Source: Chloroflexota bacterium
GTDB taxonomy: Bacteria > Chloroflexota > Chloroflexia > Thermomicrobiales > JADLAZ01
Direction of reading: 5' to 3'
DNA length: 19,516 nt
Assembly: GCA_020849725.1 (NCBI GenBank)
Contig: JADLAZ010000173.1
Coordinates: forward strand, 1-19,516
The position numbers and the translations under genes are program-made. This document shows, piece by piece, positions 1 through 8,038 of this stretch. The notes beneath the pieces are model-generated. The model searched no databases. It was not told the DNA's origin and was given only the letters and a program-made list of their open reading frames with translations. The stretch's first letter is position 1. Each line of letters opens with the position of its first letter.

Positions 1-1012
1 ACTGCTCGGTGGTCACAGCGCCGAGTTGGACCGGGAACGCCGCCTGCAACCGCGGCAATGCGAAGCGCCAGAACGGCAGATCGCGGCCGACGAAGTTCTC
101 CCACAGGCGCGACTGCGACTCGTGGATCCCGAGCGACACGTACTGGCCGGCGATCGTGCCGGCGAGGTCGGGGTCCAGCCCTTGCTCGTACAGGCCGTGG
201 CCGCCCTCGTGGAGGTTGCCGAACACAATCTCGGCCAGGTTGTCGGGGCGCTGGCGCGTGGTCAGGCGCACGTCGCCTGGCCCCAGGCCGGTGGCGAAGG
301 GATGGGTCGTGCGGTCGACCCGGCCGGCCTCGAGGTCGAAGCCGATCGCTTGCACCAGCATCAAGCCGATCTCCCACTGCGTCGTCAGGTCATACTCCTG
401 CTCCAGCACCTGGCTGTCGGGCTGCACCGTCGACGCACTCAGGCGACCGAGCAGCTCGCCGGTCGACCGGCGCAGGTCGGCAAACAGCGGCGTCAGCCGC
501 GCGACGGTCAGGCCCGGCTCGTACTGGTCCAGGAGCGCATCATAGGCATGATCAGCCCAGCCGAGGTAGTCCGCCTCGGCCTGCTTGAGCTGGACGATGT
601 GCTCCAGCGCTGGGGCGAAGTCGGCGAAGCGGGACTCCTGCCGCGCCCGCCGCCAGATGTCGACGCCCTCGGTCGTGGCCTGCGCCAACTCGCGCACGAA
701 CTCGTTCGGCAGTTTGACGGCCAGGTCGTACTCCCGCTGCACCTCGCGGACGACCGCGGCATCGACCTGGCTGAGCTGGCCGCCAGCGGCTGGCTCGGCC
801 AGTGCCGCCAGCAGCTCACCGACCCGCGGTCGGGTCAGCCGCTCATGCAGCAGCCCCTGGATCGCCGCCCGCTGCCGAGCGCGATCGGCCGTCCCTTTGG
901 GCGGCATCATCGTCTCCTGGTCCCAGCTCTGCAGCCGCTCGACCCGCCCCAGCTCGATCATCTCGCTGCTGACTGCCTGCAGCTCGGCCAGCAGTTCCGC
1001 CGTCGTCGCCAC
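1..1012 (-). CDS. M32 family metallocarboxypeptidase (carboxypeptidase Taq type), C-terminus cut by window edge
   Basis: The frame is open from a GTG at 1012-1010 to the left edge, giving 337 residues of a family usually about 500 long, so roughly the last third lies outside. The zinc motif HEGGH is at residues 268-272, and HESQSR, which supplies the third ligand Glu298, follows at 297-302. Both sit where carboxypeptidase Taq carries them. M32 enzymes are cytoplasmic, cobalt- or zinc-dependent carboxypeptidases that trim C-terminal residues from peptides, and a peptide-recycling role is inferred here. The GTG was chosen because GGAGG lies 7 nt upstream and translation from it begins with the expected helical start (ATTAELLAELQ); a nearby ATG is out of frame. 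The FAD oxidoreductase gene ends 98 bp upstream on the same strand. Family assignment is firm. Confidence 0.95.
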   Translation of the reverse strand, partial: MATTAELLAELQAVSSEMIELGRVERLQSWDQETMMPPKGTADRARQRAAIQGLLHERLTRPRVGELLAALAEPAAGGQLSQVDAAVVREVQREYDLAVKLPNEFVRELAQATTEGVDIWRRARQESRFADFAPALEHIVQLKQAEADYLGWADHAYDALLDQYEPGLTVARLTPLFADLRRSTGELLGRLSASTVQPDSQVLEQEYDLTTQWEIGLMLVQAIGFDLEAGRVDRTTHPFATGLGPGDVRLTTRQRPDNLAEIVFGNLHEGGHGLYEQGLDPDLAGTIAGQYVSLGIHESQSRLWENFVGRDLPFWRFALPRLQAAFPVQLGAVTTEQ

Positions 1013-1110
1013 CTGTTTCCCTCCATCACGCTATCACGCGCCCAGCGTCACCGGCCAGGCCCGCGCCTCCTCGGATGGTAGCACGTGCCCGCACCCGGAG
1101 CCGCGCGGCG

Positions 1111-2529
1111 CTACCGCTGCCGGCGCAAGGCGGTGCGCGCGGCCCAGTAGCCGGCCATGCCGTGCACGCCGCCGCCCGGCGGCGTGGAGGACGAGCACAG
1201 GTAGAGGCCGGGCGCCGGCGTGACGTAGGGGGTCAGGCTCGGTGTCGGGCGCGTGAAGAGCTGCCGCCAGTCGAGGACGCCGCCGCTGATGTCGCCGCCG
1301 ATCAGGTTGGCGTCGAAGCGCTCCAGCGCGACCGGTCCCAGCGCGTGCCGGGCGAGCACACACTGGCCAAATCCGGGCGCGACACGCTCGATTTGCGCCT
1401 CGATGGCCGCCGTCATGTCGACCGTGGCGCCGTGCGGCACGTGGCAATAGGCCCAGGCCGTGTGGCGCCCGGCCGGCGCGCGCGACGGATCAAACAGACT
1501 CGGCTGGACGAGAATGACGTTCGGCCGCTCCGGCGTCGTGCCCGCCCACGCGCGGCGCTCGGCGTCGGCGATCTCGGCCAGCGTCCCACCAATGTGGACG
1601 GTCGCGGCGCGGGCGCAGGCGGCGTCCCGCCACGGGATCGGCGCCCGCAAGGCCCAGTCGAGCTTGAACACGCCCGGCCCATGGCGGAAGCGCCCGAGGC
1701 GTGCCCGGTAGCCGGCCGGCAGACGATCACCGGCCAGTGCCAGCAACTGGCGCGGCGTCACATCACACAGCACGGCGCGTGCTGGCGGCAACGAAGCCAG
1801 CGTCGTTACTGGCTGACCCGTTACGACGGCGCCACCGAGCGCGGTGAGGTAGGCCACCATGCCATCGATCAGGCACTGCGTGCCGCCCCGCACCAGCGGC
1901 CAGCCGACAGCATGGCCCAGGGCGCCTAGCACCAGCGCCACGGCGGCCGACGGCGATTGCTCCAGCGGCACGATAGCGTGGCCAGCCAGACCGGCGATGA
2001 GCGCCCGCGCCGGCTCCTCCTGAAACAGGCGCTCGGCCAGCGCGCGCGCCGGCCACACCGCCGCCAGCAAGAACCGCCCGAGCGCCAGCGGGTGGCGTGG
2101 CAGCTGCAGCGGCCCCAGCACGGTCGTCATGAGTCGTTGCCAGTCGTGGACCAGCGGCGCCATCAGGCAGTGATAGGCGGCCGCGTCGCGTCCCAGTGTC
2201 GCCCCTGTGGCCGCGAACGACTGCGCTAGCACGGCCGCGCCCTGGCCCAGCGGATGGGCCAGCGCCGCCGGTGACTGCACCCAGGTGACGCCGAAGCGCG
2301 CCAGCGGCAGTGACCGCATGAACGGCGACGCCAGCGCCAATGGATGAATGGCAGCGCCAACGTCATGCACGTAGCCGGGCAGCGTCAACGCCTCGGAGCG
2401 AGCGGCGCCACCGGCGCTGGCAGCCGCTTCCAGCACGAGCACTCGCCAGCCGGTCCGCGCTAGCGTGATCGCCGCCGCCAGCCCGTTCGGCCCCGCGCCG
2501 ACGACCACCGCGTCATACCGCTCGGCCAT
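1111..2529 (-). CDS. FAD-dependent oxidoreductase of the phytoene desaturase (CrtI-like, COG1233) family
   Basis: The 472-residue protein opens with a Rossmann FAD-binding motif (GAGPNG, residues 11-16, within [16 protein letters not shown]). It closes with the family's second FAD-contacting signature, [14 protein letters not shown] followed by VHGMAG (about 440-460). This frame and these end motifs are typical of phytoene desaturase and related isoprenoid or retinol dehydrogenases. The ATG at 2529 starts exactly at the [13 protein letters not shown] core; an upstream extension to 2625 adds low-complexity sequence and no family homology. The ribosome site is a weak GGGTGGGG just upstream. No crtB, crtE or other carotenoid gene is nearby, so the substrate is unknown and a carotenoid role should not be assumed. 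The gene is divergent from the DEAD-box helicase across a 225-bp region holding a candidate promoter and a perfect inverted repeat. Confidence 0.88.
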   Translation of the reverse strand: MAERYDAVVVGAGPNGLAAAITLARTGWRVLVLEAAASAGGAARSEALTLPGYVHDVGAAIHPLALASPFMRSLPLARFGVTWVQSPAALAHPLGQGAAVLAQSFAATGATLGRDAAAYHCLMAPLVHDWQRLMTTVLGPLQLPRHPLALGRFLLAAVWPARALAERLFQEEPARALIAGLAGHAIVPLEQSPSAAVALVLGALGHAVGWPLVRGGTQCLIDGMVAYLTALGGAVVTGQPVTTLASLPPARAVLCDVTPRQLLALAGDRLPAGYRARLGRFRHGPGVFKLDWALRAPIPWRDAACARAATVHIGGTLAEIADAERRAWAGTTPERPNVILVQPSLFDPSRAPAGRHTAWAYCHVPHGATVDMTAAIEAQIERVAPGFGQCVLARHALGPVALERFDANLIGGDISGGVLDWRQLFTRPTPSLTPYVTPAPGLYLCSSSTPPGGGVHGMAGYWAARTALRRQR

Positions 2530-2587
2530 GCCCCACCCGTCGCCTTCACCGGCCGTGGCCGACCCGCCAGGTCGCGCTACCGGGTCT

Positions 2588-2593
2588 AGTATA
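2588..2593 (-). promoter_or_regulatory. Candidate -10 element (TATACT) for the FAD oxidoreductase gene
   Basis: On the minus strand TATACT (5 of 6 to TATAAT) lies 58 bp before the ATG at 2529. No good -35 is seen at 17 bp. That position is instead occupied by the left arm of the inverted repeat at 2608-2629. Confidence 0.4.
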
Positions 2594-2607
2594 GGCCAAG
2601 GAGCGCG

Positions 2608-2629
2608 GGGCATGGCGCCGGCCATGCCC
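2608..2629. promoter_or_regulatory. Perfect 9-bp inverted repeat in the divergent intergenic region (candidate operator)
   Basis: GGGCATGGC (2608-2616) and GCCATGCCC (2621-2629) are exact reverse complements separated by GCCG. Both flanking genes start away from this site, so a terminator is not needed here. It overlaps the -35 position of the candidate oxidoreductase promoter, which suits a repressor or activator site, though an mRNA hairpin is also possible. Confidence 0.4.
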
Positions 2630-2672
2630 TGGGGGCCGGCGATCGTCGCGCGGTGTGGCTGGTGAGCGGTCC

Positions 2673-2681
2673 TGGTACCAT
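2673..2681 (+). promoter_or_regulatory. Weak extended -10 (TGGTACCAT) upstream of the helicase gene
   Basis: TG-G-TACCAT matches the extended -10 layout with 4 of 6 bases in the hexamer and lies 73 bp before the helicase ATG. There is no recognisable -35, so this is a weak call. Confidence 0.25.
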
Positions 2682-2754
2682 GTGTGCGAGGGGTCGGAGT
2701 GTCGGGCGCTCGTCGCCGCGGCCGGCCGCCGGCGAAGCGCTAGGAGCGAGCCGC

Positions 2755-4353
2755 ATGCCTGTCCCGTTTGCCGAACTCGGGGTCGCGTCCAACCTGCTGA
2801 GCGCCGTCGAGGAGCTGGGCTTCGAGGAGCCGACACCGATCCAGGAGCAGGCCATTCCGCTGCTGCTGCGCAACGCCGATGTGATCGCCCAGGCCCAGAC
2901 CGGCACCGGTAAGACTGCCGCGTACGCCCTGCCGATCATCCAGCGGCTCGCCATCGACGATCGGCGCCCCCAAGCGCTGGTGCTGGCCCCCACGCGCGAG
3001 TTGGCCGTCCAGGTGGCCGAGGCCACCTACAAGATGGGCAAGAACCAGCACCTGGCGATCATCCCGGTCTACGGCGGCCAGCCAATCGAGCGCCAGTTGC
3101 GGGCACTGCGCCAGGGTGTCCACATCGTCGTCGGCACACCGGGGCGGATCATGGATCACCTGCGCCGGGGCACGCTGCTGCTCGATCAGGTGCGCACCGT
3201 CGTACTCGACGAGGCCGACGAGATGCTGGACATGGGCTTCATCGAGGACATCGAATGGATCCTGCAGCAGGCGCCGGCCGAACGACAGACGGCGCTGTTC
3301 TCGGCGACGATTCCGCCGCGCGTCGCCGACCTGGCGCGCAAGTACATGAAGGACCCGATCCGCGTCGCCATTCTGGCCGAGACGCTGACGGTGCCGCTGA
3401 TCCGGCAGACCTACTACGAGGTCAGCAGCGGCGGCAAGATCGACGCACTGTCGCGCATCCTCGACATGGAGGAGCCGGCCTCGACCATCCTGTTCACCCG
3501 CACCAAGCGTGACGCCGACGAAGTCAGTGAGAGCTTGCAGAGCCGGGGCTACTCGGCCGAGGCGCTGCACGGCGACATGAGCCAGGCGCTGCGCGAGCGC
3601 ACGCTGGCGCGCTTTCGGCGCAATCAGATTGAGATTCTGGTCGCCACCGACGTCGCCGCGCGTGGCCTCGACATCGAGGATGTCAGCCACGTCATCAACT
3701 ACGATGTGCCCTACGACCCCGAGTCCTACGTCCACCGCATCGGCCGCACCGGCCGCGCCGGCCGCACCGGTGAGGCGGTGACACTGATTACACCGCGCGA
3801 CCGCCGCATGCTGCGCACGATCGAGCGCGTTATCGGCAAGCAGATCCTGCCGATGCGGCTGCCATCGATGGCCGATGTCGCCGCGCGCCGGCGTGAGGCC
3901 TACAAGGACTCGGTGCGGGAGTTGCTCGAATCGGGCGCCAATCTGGACCTGTACCTTGGGCTGGTCGAGGACCTGGGGGAGGAGTACGACCTGGCGGAGA
4001 TCGCTGCGGCCGCGTTCGCGCTGTCGCTGAAGCGCCAGCAAGACGAGCGCGCGCCCGCCGAGGAGGTCCACTCGGTCGACGGCGACGGCGCCGGCACCGA
4101 GCGGGGCATGACCCGGCTGTTCATCAACGCCGGCCGGCTGGACCGCGTCCGACCGGCGGATGTCGTCGGCGCCATCGCCAACGAGGCCGGTCTGCCGGGA
4201 CGGGCGATCGGCGCGATCGATATCTTCGACGAGTTTTCGTTCGTGGAGGTGCCGCGCGAAACCGTCGGGCGCGTGCTGGGCGCGCTGAATCAGACGACGC
4301 TGCGCGGCAAGCGGCTCAACGTGGAGATTGCCCGTCCCACCGGCCGTGGCTGA
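2755..4353 (+). CDS. DEAD-box ATP-dependent RNA helicase with C-terminal DbpA-type RNA-binding domain (DeaD/CsdA-like)
   Basis: This 532-residue cytoplasmic RNA helicase has every DEAD-box motif in order. These are the Q motif with FAELGV and PTPIQ (5-30), Walker A AQTGTGKT (47-54), PTREL (79-83), GG (107-108), TPGR (128-131), DEAD (152-155), SAT (183-185), ATDVAARG (297-304) and HRIGRTGR (327-334). Residues about 451-527 (MTRLFINAGRLDRV to LNVEIAR) form a DbpA-type RNA-recognition domain, as in CsdA/DeaD and DbpA. That points to unwinding of structured RNA, probably in ribosome assembly or RNA turnover. The ATG at 2755 has AGGAG 8 nt upstream and begins at the Q-motif domain; the frame stays open upstream but without homology. 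msrA starts 110 bp downstream with its own strong ribosome site. Confidence 0.95.
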   Translation: MPVPFAELGVASNLLSAVEELGFEEPTPIQEQAIPLLLRNADVIAQAQTGTGKTAAYALPIIQRLAIDDRRPQALVLAPTRELAVQVAEATYKMGKNQHLAIIPVYGGQPIERQLRALRQGVHIVVGTPGRIMDHLRRGTLLLDQVRTVVLDEADEMLDMGFIEDIEWILQQAPAERQTALFSATIPPRVADLARKYMKDPIRVAILAETLTVPLIRQTYYEVSSGGKIDALSRILDMEEPASTILFTRTKRDADEVSESLQSRGYSAEALHGDMSQALRERTLARFRRNQIEILVATDVAARGLDIEDVSHVINYDVPYDPESYVHRIGRTGRAGRTGEAVTLITPRDRRMLRTIERVIGKQILPMRLPSMADVAARRREAYKDSVRELLESGANLDLYLGLVEDLGEEYDLAEIAAAAFALSLKRQQDERAPAEEVHSVDGDGAGTERGMTRLFINAGRLDRVRPADVVGAIANEAGLPGRAIGAIDIFDEFSFVEVPRETVGRVLGALNQTTLRGKRLNVEIARPTGRG

Positions 4354-4463
4354 GACGGTCGCCGGCTCGTCACACGGACTGTAACGCCGGACGGCGGCGG
4401 ACCAATCTCCGGTCGCCGGGGTGGTTCCTGGTGCAGCAATCCGACACGCCAAGGAGGAGACCC

Positions 4464-5042
4464 ATGACCGCGCCAACGTCCACTGGCCGGCAGCGTGCCG
4501 CGACCACCAGCGCTGAGGTCGCCGTCCTGGCCGGCGGCTGCTTCTGGTGCCTGGAGGCCGTCTTCGATCAGGTCATCGGCGTCACAGCCGTCGAATCCGG
4601 CTACGCTGGCGGCACCGTGCCCAATCCGACCTATCGCCAGGTGTGCTCGGAGACGACCGGCCACGCCGAGGTCGTGCGCGTCACCTTCGATCCGAGCGTC
4701 ATCACCTTCGCCGAGGTGCTGGAGATTTTCTTCGCCATCCATGACCCGACGACGCTGAACCGGCAGGGCCATGACGTCGGCACGCAATACCGCTCGGCCA
4801 TCTTCGCCACCACGCCGGAGCAGCAGCAGATTGCCGGGGAGACGATCGCGCGTCTCGACGCCGCCGGCCACTGGGACGCGCCGATCGTGACCGCGGTGAC
4901 GCCGCTGACCGCATTCTACCCGGCTGAGGACTACCATCAGGAGTACTTCGCCCGCAACGGAGGTCAGCCCTACTGCCAGGCCGTTGTCGCCCCGAAAGTG
5001 GCCAAGTTTCGGTCCTCGTTCCGGCATCGCCTGCGCGCCTGA
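4464..5042 (+). CDS. msrA: Peptide-methionine (S)-S-oxide reductase MsrA
   Basis: The 192-residue protein reduces methionine-S-sulfoxide in proteins and as the free amino acid, using thioredoxin to recycle. The signature GCFWC is at residues 25-29, with the catalytic Cys26. Other family blocks are ESGYAGG (44-50), HAEVVRVTFDP (68-78), GTQYRSAIF (106-114) and AEDYHQEYF (154-162). The C-terminal resolving Cys171 sits in GGQPYCQ. There is no signal peptide, so it is cytoplasmic. The ATG at 4464 has a near-perfect AAGGAGG 6 nt upstream, and an earlier in-frame ATG at 4431 lacks one. No msrB is fused or adjacent. The gene runs in the same direction as the helicase but 110 bp away, so co-transcription is possible and unproven. 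Confidence 0.96.
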   Translation: MTAPTSTGRQRAATTSAEVAVLAGGCFWCLEAVFDQVIGVTAVESGYAGGTVPNPTYRQVCSETTGHAEVVRVTFDPSVITFAEVLEIFFAIHDPTTLNRQGHDVGTQYRSAIFATTPEQQQIAGETIARLDAAGHWDAPIVTAVTPLTAFYPAEDYHQEYFARNGGQPYCQAVVAPKVAKFRSSFRHRLRA

Positions 5043-5046
5043 GCCA

Positions 5047-5102
5047 GGCGGCCCCGGCACTGGCCGCCCCGCCCGCCGGCCACAGTCAAGCCAGCGGGCG
5101 GG
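5047..5102. terminator. Two consecutive GC-rich hairpins between convergent genes (candidate bidirectional terminator)
   Basis: Stem one is GGCGGCC (5047-5053) with GGCCGCC (5062-5068). Stem two is a perfect 9-bp pair, CCCGCCCGC (5068-5076) with GCGGGCGGG (5094-5102). They sit in the 83 bp between the msrA stop and the stop of the minus-strand gene ending at 5126. Neither strand has a clear T tract, so the terminator role rests on position and stem strength. Confidence 0.5.
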
Positions 5103-5125
5103 CGCCACGGAGCGGCCAGCCAGAC

Positions 5126-7573
5126 CTATGACAGCGTCAGGCGGGTGCGCCCCGGCTCCGGCAGACCGACGCGCACGACCTTGTTGCCGGCGACGGCGTA
5201 GATCGTTTGCGTTGCCTCATCGACCCAGAACGAGGACAGGTTGGCCAGGTCGCCGCTGCCGGCTGCCGCGTACTGCCCGACGACGTTGCCGTCCTTCGTC
5301 AGCTTGAGCACTCGACCGCTGGCCTCAGCGATGTACAGGTAGGGACTGTTCGGCGGGCTGACCAGCGCGGCCGGCGACTGGAGCGGCGGTGAGGCGGCAA
5401 TCGCCTGGCGGCGCTCGACCTCGCCGCGCAGGAGCGTCACCAACTGGCCGCTGGCGGTGAGGGCATAGATGCGGCCGTCAATGGCGAGATCGACCGCACC
5501 CGCCAGATCGGCCGTGTCGACCGACTTGAGCCAGGGCTGAGGCGCTTTCTGGTAGGCGCCCTGGGCGAACTTGAGTACCTGGCCGCGGGCGCTGTCGAGT
5601 ACGTACAGGCCGCCGTCGTAGCTAGCCACCTGATGCACGCCGGCGCCCAGGCCGGTGGCGGCCAGTGGCGCGACACGCCAGGTGCCGCTGGGGCCATCGA
5701 GCGTGTAGGCGCGCTTGCGGTCCATGACCACCAGCGTGTCACCGCGCCAGGTGACGCCGAGCAGGTCAAGCACCTTCTCCTTGGCGATTGACCAGCCGCG
5801 CGCCAGGAGGGTTGTCTGCGGCTTGCCGCTGCTGTCGATGAGGTAGAGCGTGCTGGTGTATGGGTCGAGCACATAGACATTGCCGCGGCCGACGATCAGT
5901 TGCTTCGGCGTCGTGGCCGGCGTGCCGCCCGCGCCGATTTCGGCCAGCACCACCGCCGACGACAACTGATTGCGCACGACGGCGGCGGACGCACCCGGCG
6001 CCGCGGTCGCCAGCGCGCGACCGGCGCCGGCGCGGTCGGGTGCATCGGGATTGACCGGCACGCTGCCGACCACCACCGGCGCCACGGTAGGCGCCGGCCC
6101 GACGTCGCTCACCGTTGAGACGACCAGCGCCGGCCGATCCTGGGTCGCGTCGCGCGCGGCCGCCGGAAGGGCGTCGCCAGTCGGACCGATCGCTTCGCGC
6201 GGGGCCAGCACCGTCTGCCGGGCGACCAGCGCCAGCAGTGCCGCCACGACGACCATCGCGATGACGAGGGCGCTGTTCAGGCCGGGCAGGGGCCAGCGCA
6301 GACCGATTGCGGCGACCGATGGGATGGCGACGCCACCGGCTCCGGCGGGCGAGAGCTTGCCGGAGGCTCGATAGACCGGCTCGGGCGCGGTCTCCACGGG
6401 TCGGCCACCCGCGCCGCGTCGCGCCGGCATCGATCGGGGCGCGGGTGCGGGCGGGCGGCGCAGCGTGTCGGAGGCGACGACCATTGACGCGGCCAGCGCG
6501 TCGAGCCAGCGCGCCCGCCGCGAGCGCGGCGCCAGCCGCCTCACCGGCCGATGGACAGCCGGCGCTACCGCGTCATCCGCCACAGCCGCGGCGGCCACCG
6601 GCGCCATCGGGGGCGTCTGATAGAGCCGAACCATGTTGTCGGGCAGGCGCTCCTCCACCGCGGGCGCGGGAGCCGGCGTCGCCACAAGTGGGGTGGCGCG
6701 CGGCGTCGCTACCTCAGGCACAATCGTGGCCGACAATGGCCCGGGCGTGCGCCGGACGGCCTGCGTCAAACGACCAACCAGGCCGGTGGCAATGGGGGGG
6801 ACTACTACCAGTTCGTCCAGCGGCACTGGTTCGAGCAGCAGCGGGGCCAGCGCCGTTGCTGGCCCGGTGCTGCCGGCGACCTCGATGGTCAGCCCGCACG
6901 TGTTGAGCAGACCATAGTCCTCCGCTAGCCGGCACAGCCCCGCGACAGGGGACTCGTCCGCGCCAGTTGCCAGCGCGGCGAGGGTGTCCCGATCGATGAG
7001 CCGTGCCAGATTCGTCGAAGCCAGCACGATGCGGTCGCCCGGCGCCAGCCGGCAGCGCATCAGGTGGGGCGATATATCTGCGGCCTGGCCGAGCGGCGCC
7101 GACGCCTCGATGGACCCGTCAAGCACGCCGCGCCAGTGATCGAACGACGGGAGACCGGCCACCTGTTCGCCACGGGTGATGAAGATCTGCCCCGTCGCGA
7201 TCTGGCAGAGATAGACGTCCGCGCCATCGATGGCCACCGCGGCCAGCCCGATCGGCAGCCGCTTGTGGGCGGCCAGGTCCTGGCCACCCTGCCACAGGTT
7301 CCGGTTGACCAGCATCAGCGCCCGCGTCAGCGCCGCGGCCGTGCCCGCCTCCTCCTCGGCCGCGAAGGCGAGTTGCACCTCGCGCATGACGACCTGGCAG
7401 AAGCGATGCTCCTGACCGTTGGCGGCGGCATGCTCGGCCAGCAAGTACAGATGCGCGCGACCTGGCCCAAACGGTCGCCGCGACGGCTGGCGGCAGGCGA
7501 TCGCGTCGGTGTGGTTGCGGCGACGGCCCTCGACGAGGGAGAATTGGGACAGACTCGTACGCAAGGATGGCAT
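5126..7573 (-). CDS. Membrane protein: degenerate PP2C-like phosphatase domain + single TM + extracytoplasmic beta-propeller
   Basis: This is an 815-residue protein of unknown function. Residues about 1-235 follow the layout of a PP2C/Stp-type Ser/Thr phosphatase: RRRNHTDA (17-24), HLYLLAEHAAANG (41-53), the VYLCQIATGQIFITRGEQV strand pair (120-138) and GDRIVLASTNLARLI (179-193). The acidic metal-binding residues expected in the DGMGG, GDSR and SDGL motifs are absent, so it is probably a pseudophosphatase. A long Pro/Ala-rich linker (about 240-425) leads to one membrane helix (431-452). After a second low-complexity stretch, residues 540-804 contain repeated strands such as NVYVLDPYTSTLYLID, GGLYVLDSARGQVLKF, GRIYALTASGQLV and PYLYIAEASGRVLKLT, typical of NHL/SMP-30-like propeller blades. 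Topology is inferred as PP2C fold inside, propeller outside. The ATG at 7573 has AGGAGGAAGG upstream. A 94-residue upstream extension is open but non-homologous. Confidence 0.82.
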   Translation of the reverse strand: MPSLRTSLSQFSLVEGRRRNHTDAIACRQPSRRPFGPGRAHLYLLAEHAAANGQEHRFCQVVMREVQLAFAAEEEAGTAAALTRALMLVNRNLWQGGQDLAAHKRLPIGLAAVAIDGADVYLCQIATGQIFITRGEQVAGLPSFDHWRGVLDGSIEASAPLGQAADISPHLMRCRLAPGDRIVLASTNLARLIDRDTLAALATGADESPVAGLCRLAEDYGLLNTCGLTIEVAGSTGPATALAPLLLEPVPLDELVVVPPIATGLVGRLTQAVRRTPGPLSATIVPEVATPRATPLVATPAPAPAVEERLPDNMVRLYQTPPMAPVAAAAVADDAVAPAVHRPVRRLAPRSRRARWLDALAASMVVASDTLRRPPAPAPRSMPARRGAGGRPVETAPEPVYRASGKLSPAGAGGVAIPSVAAIGLRWPLPGLNSALVIAMVVVAALLALVARQTVLAPREAIGPTGDALPAAARDATQDRPALVVSTVSDVGPAPTVAPVVVGSVPVNPDAPDRAGAGRALATAAPGASAAVVRNQLSSAVVLAEIGAGGTPATTPKQLIVGRGNVYVLDPYTSTLYLIDSSGKPQTTLLARGWSIAKEKVLDLLGVTWRGDTLVVMDRKRAYTLDGPSGTWRVAPLAATGLGAGVHQVASYDGGLYVLDSARGQVLKFAQGAYQKAPQPWLKSVDTADLAGAVDLAIDGRIYALTASGQLVTLLRGEVERRQAIAASPPLQSPAALVSPPNSPYLYIAEASGRVLKLTKDGNVVGQYAAAGSGDLANLSSFWVDEATQTIYAVAGNKVVRVGLPEPGRTRLTLS

Positions 7574-7649
7574 GGGTAATCCTTCCTCCTGGACATGACC
7601 GGCTGGGCTTCGCAGGCACGGGCACGACGGCGACGTCTGTACCCGACCT

Positions 7650-7682
7650 GGTGTACGTACAGCTTGGTGAGGAGTATACACC
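7650..7682. promoter_or_regulatory. Inverted repeat GGTGTA/TACACC overlapping the promoter of the PP2C-like gene
   Basis: GGTGTA (7650-7655) and TACACC (7677-7682) are exact reverse complements 21 bp apart. They enclose the self-complementary GTACGTAC at 7653-7660. The right arm overlaps the -10 of the minus-strand promoter, and the left arm lies just past the expected transcription start, so this could be an operator. Confidence 0.3.
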
Positions 7683-7701
7683 CTCGCACGCCACGGGTCT
7701 A
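7673..7701 (-). promoter_or_regulatory. Sigma-70-like promoter for the PP2C-like membrane gene
   Basis: On the minus strand TAGACC (7701-7696, 4 of 6 to TTGACA), a 17-bp spacer and TATACT (7678-7673, 5 of 6 to TATAAT) are correctly arranged. The -10 is 99 bp upstream of the ATG at 7573. Confidence 0.5.
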
Positions 7702-8006
7702 GTGGGTGGCGGCTGGTTCTACAACGGCTCGTGGCCAAGCCGGTGACGATTTGGCACACGCCGCTGAGCCTGACACTTGGGGCGCACCGGCGCGAGTCCG
7801 CCCTCCAAGGGCTGCCGACAAGGCGCCCCGGCGCCCTCGACAACAGGTCCGCCATGGGCCAGGCTCACTGGGCCTGCACGGGTGGGCGGCGACGAGGACA
7901 CGTTCCCAGATTGCCACCGCAGCGCATCCGTGGGGTCGACCGGGGGCCGTGTGGCACGGCTGCCAGAGCCCCAGGGTCGCCGGCCCCGTGCCCGCCGCGC
8001 AAGAAT

Positions 8007-8023
8007 GTGACGCACCCTGTCAC
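8007..8023. promoter_or_regulatory. Inverted repeat GTGAC-N7-GTCAC just upstream of the DUF2071 start
   Basis: GTGAC (8007-8011) and GTCAC (8019-8023) are exact reverse complements, ending 15 bp before the ATG and abutting the weak GAGGA ribosome site. It could be an operator or a small mRNA hairpin affecting translation. It resembles a CRP/FNR site only superficially, because the TGTGA...TCAC spacing is 9 and not 6. Confidence 0.3.
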
Positions 8024-8038
8024 GAGGACGATGTGGAC

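Larger units (their letters stand above)
7574..8038. other. 465-bp gene-free region between divergent genes
   Basis: This stretch contains the promoter and inverted repeat of the PP2C-like gene at its left end and a short inverted repeat before the DUF2071 gene at its right end. Between about 7705 and 8000 several frames are open, but the translations are low-complexity Arg/Pro/Ala/Gly with no recognisable domain or ribosome site. I regard them as non-coding and saw no RNA gene. Confidence 0.6.

Noticed and set aside
26..1081. Plus-strand open frame of 351 codons opposite the M32 peptidase
   Set aside because: The minus strand carries HEGGH and HESQSR in register. The plus-strand translation has no family features.
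4357..4419. Repeated GGTCGCCGG (4357-4365 and 4411-4419) between the helicase and msrA genes
   Set aside because: Two copies of a 9-mer made only of common GC-rich words are expected by chance here, and they have no symmetric arrangement.
2740..4476. Long open frame on the minus strand opposite the helicase gene (578 codons)
   Set aside because: It is a shadow of the GC-rich helicase gene. Its translation is rich in Arg, Gln, Asp and His without any domain, while the plus strand has all DEAD-box motifs.
8006..8023. Possible CRP/FNR-type site TGTGA...TCAC before the DUF2071 gene
   Set aside because: The spacing between half-sites is 9 bp and not 6, and the right arm lacks the final A. It is kept only as a generic inverted repeat.
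7706..8038. N-terminal extension of the DUF2071 protein back to 7706
   Set aside because: The extension is low-complexity, lacks a ribosome site, and the family begins at MSRVFLSAEW.
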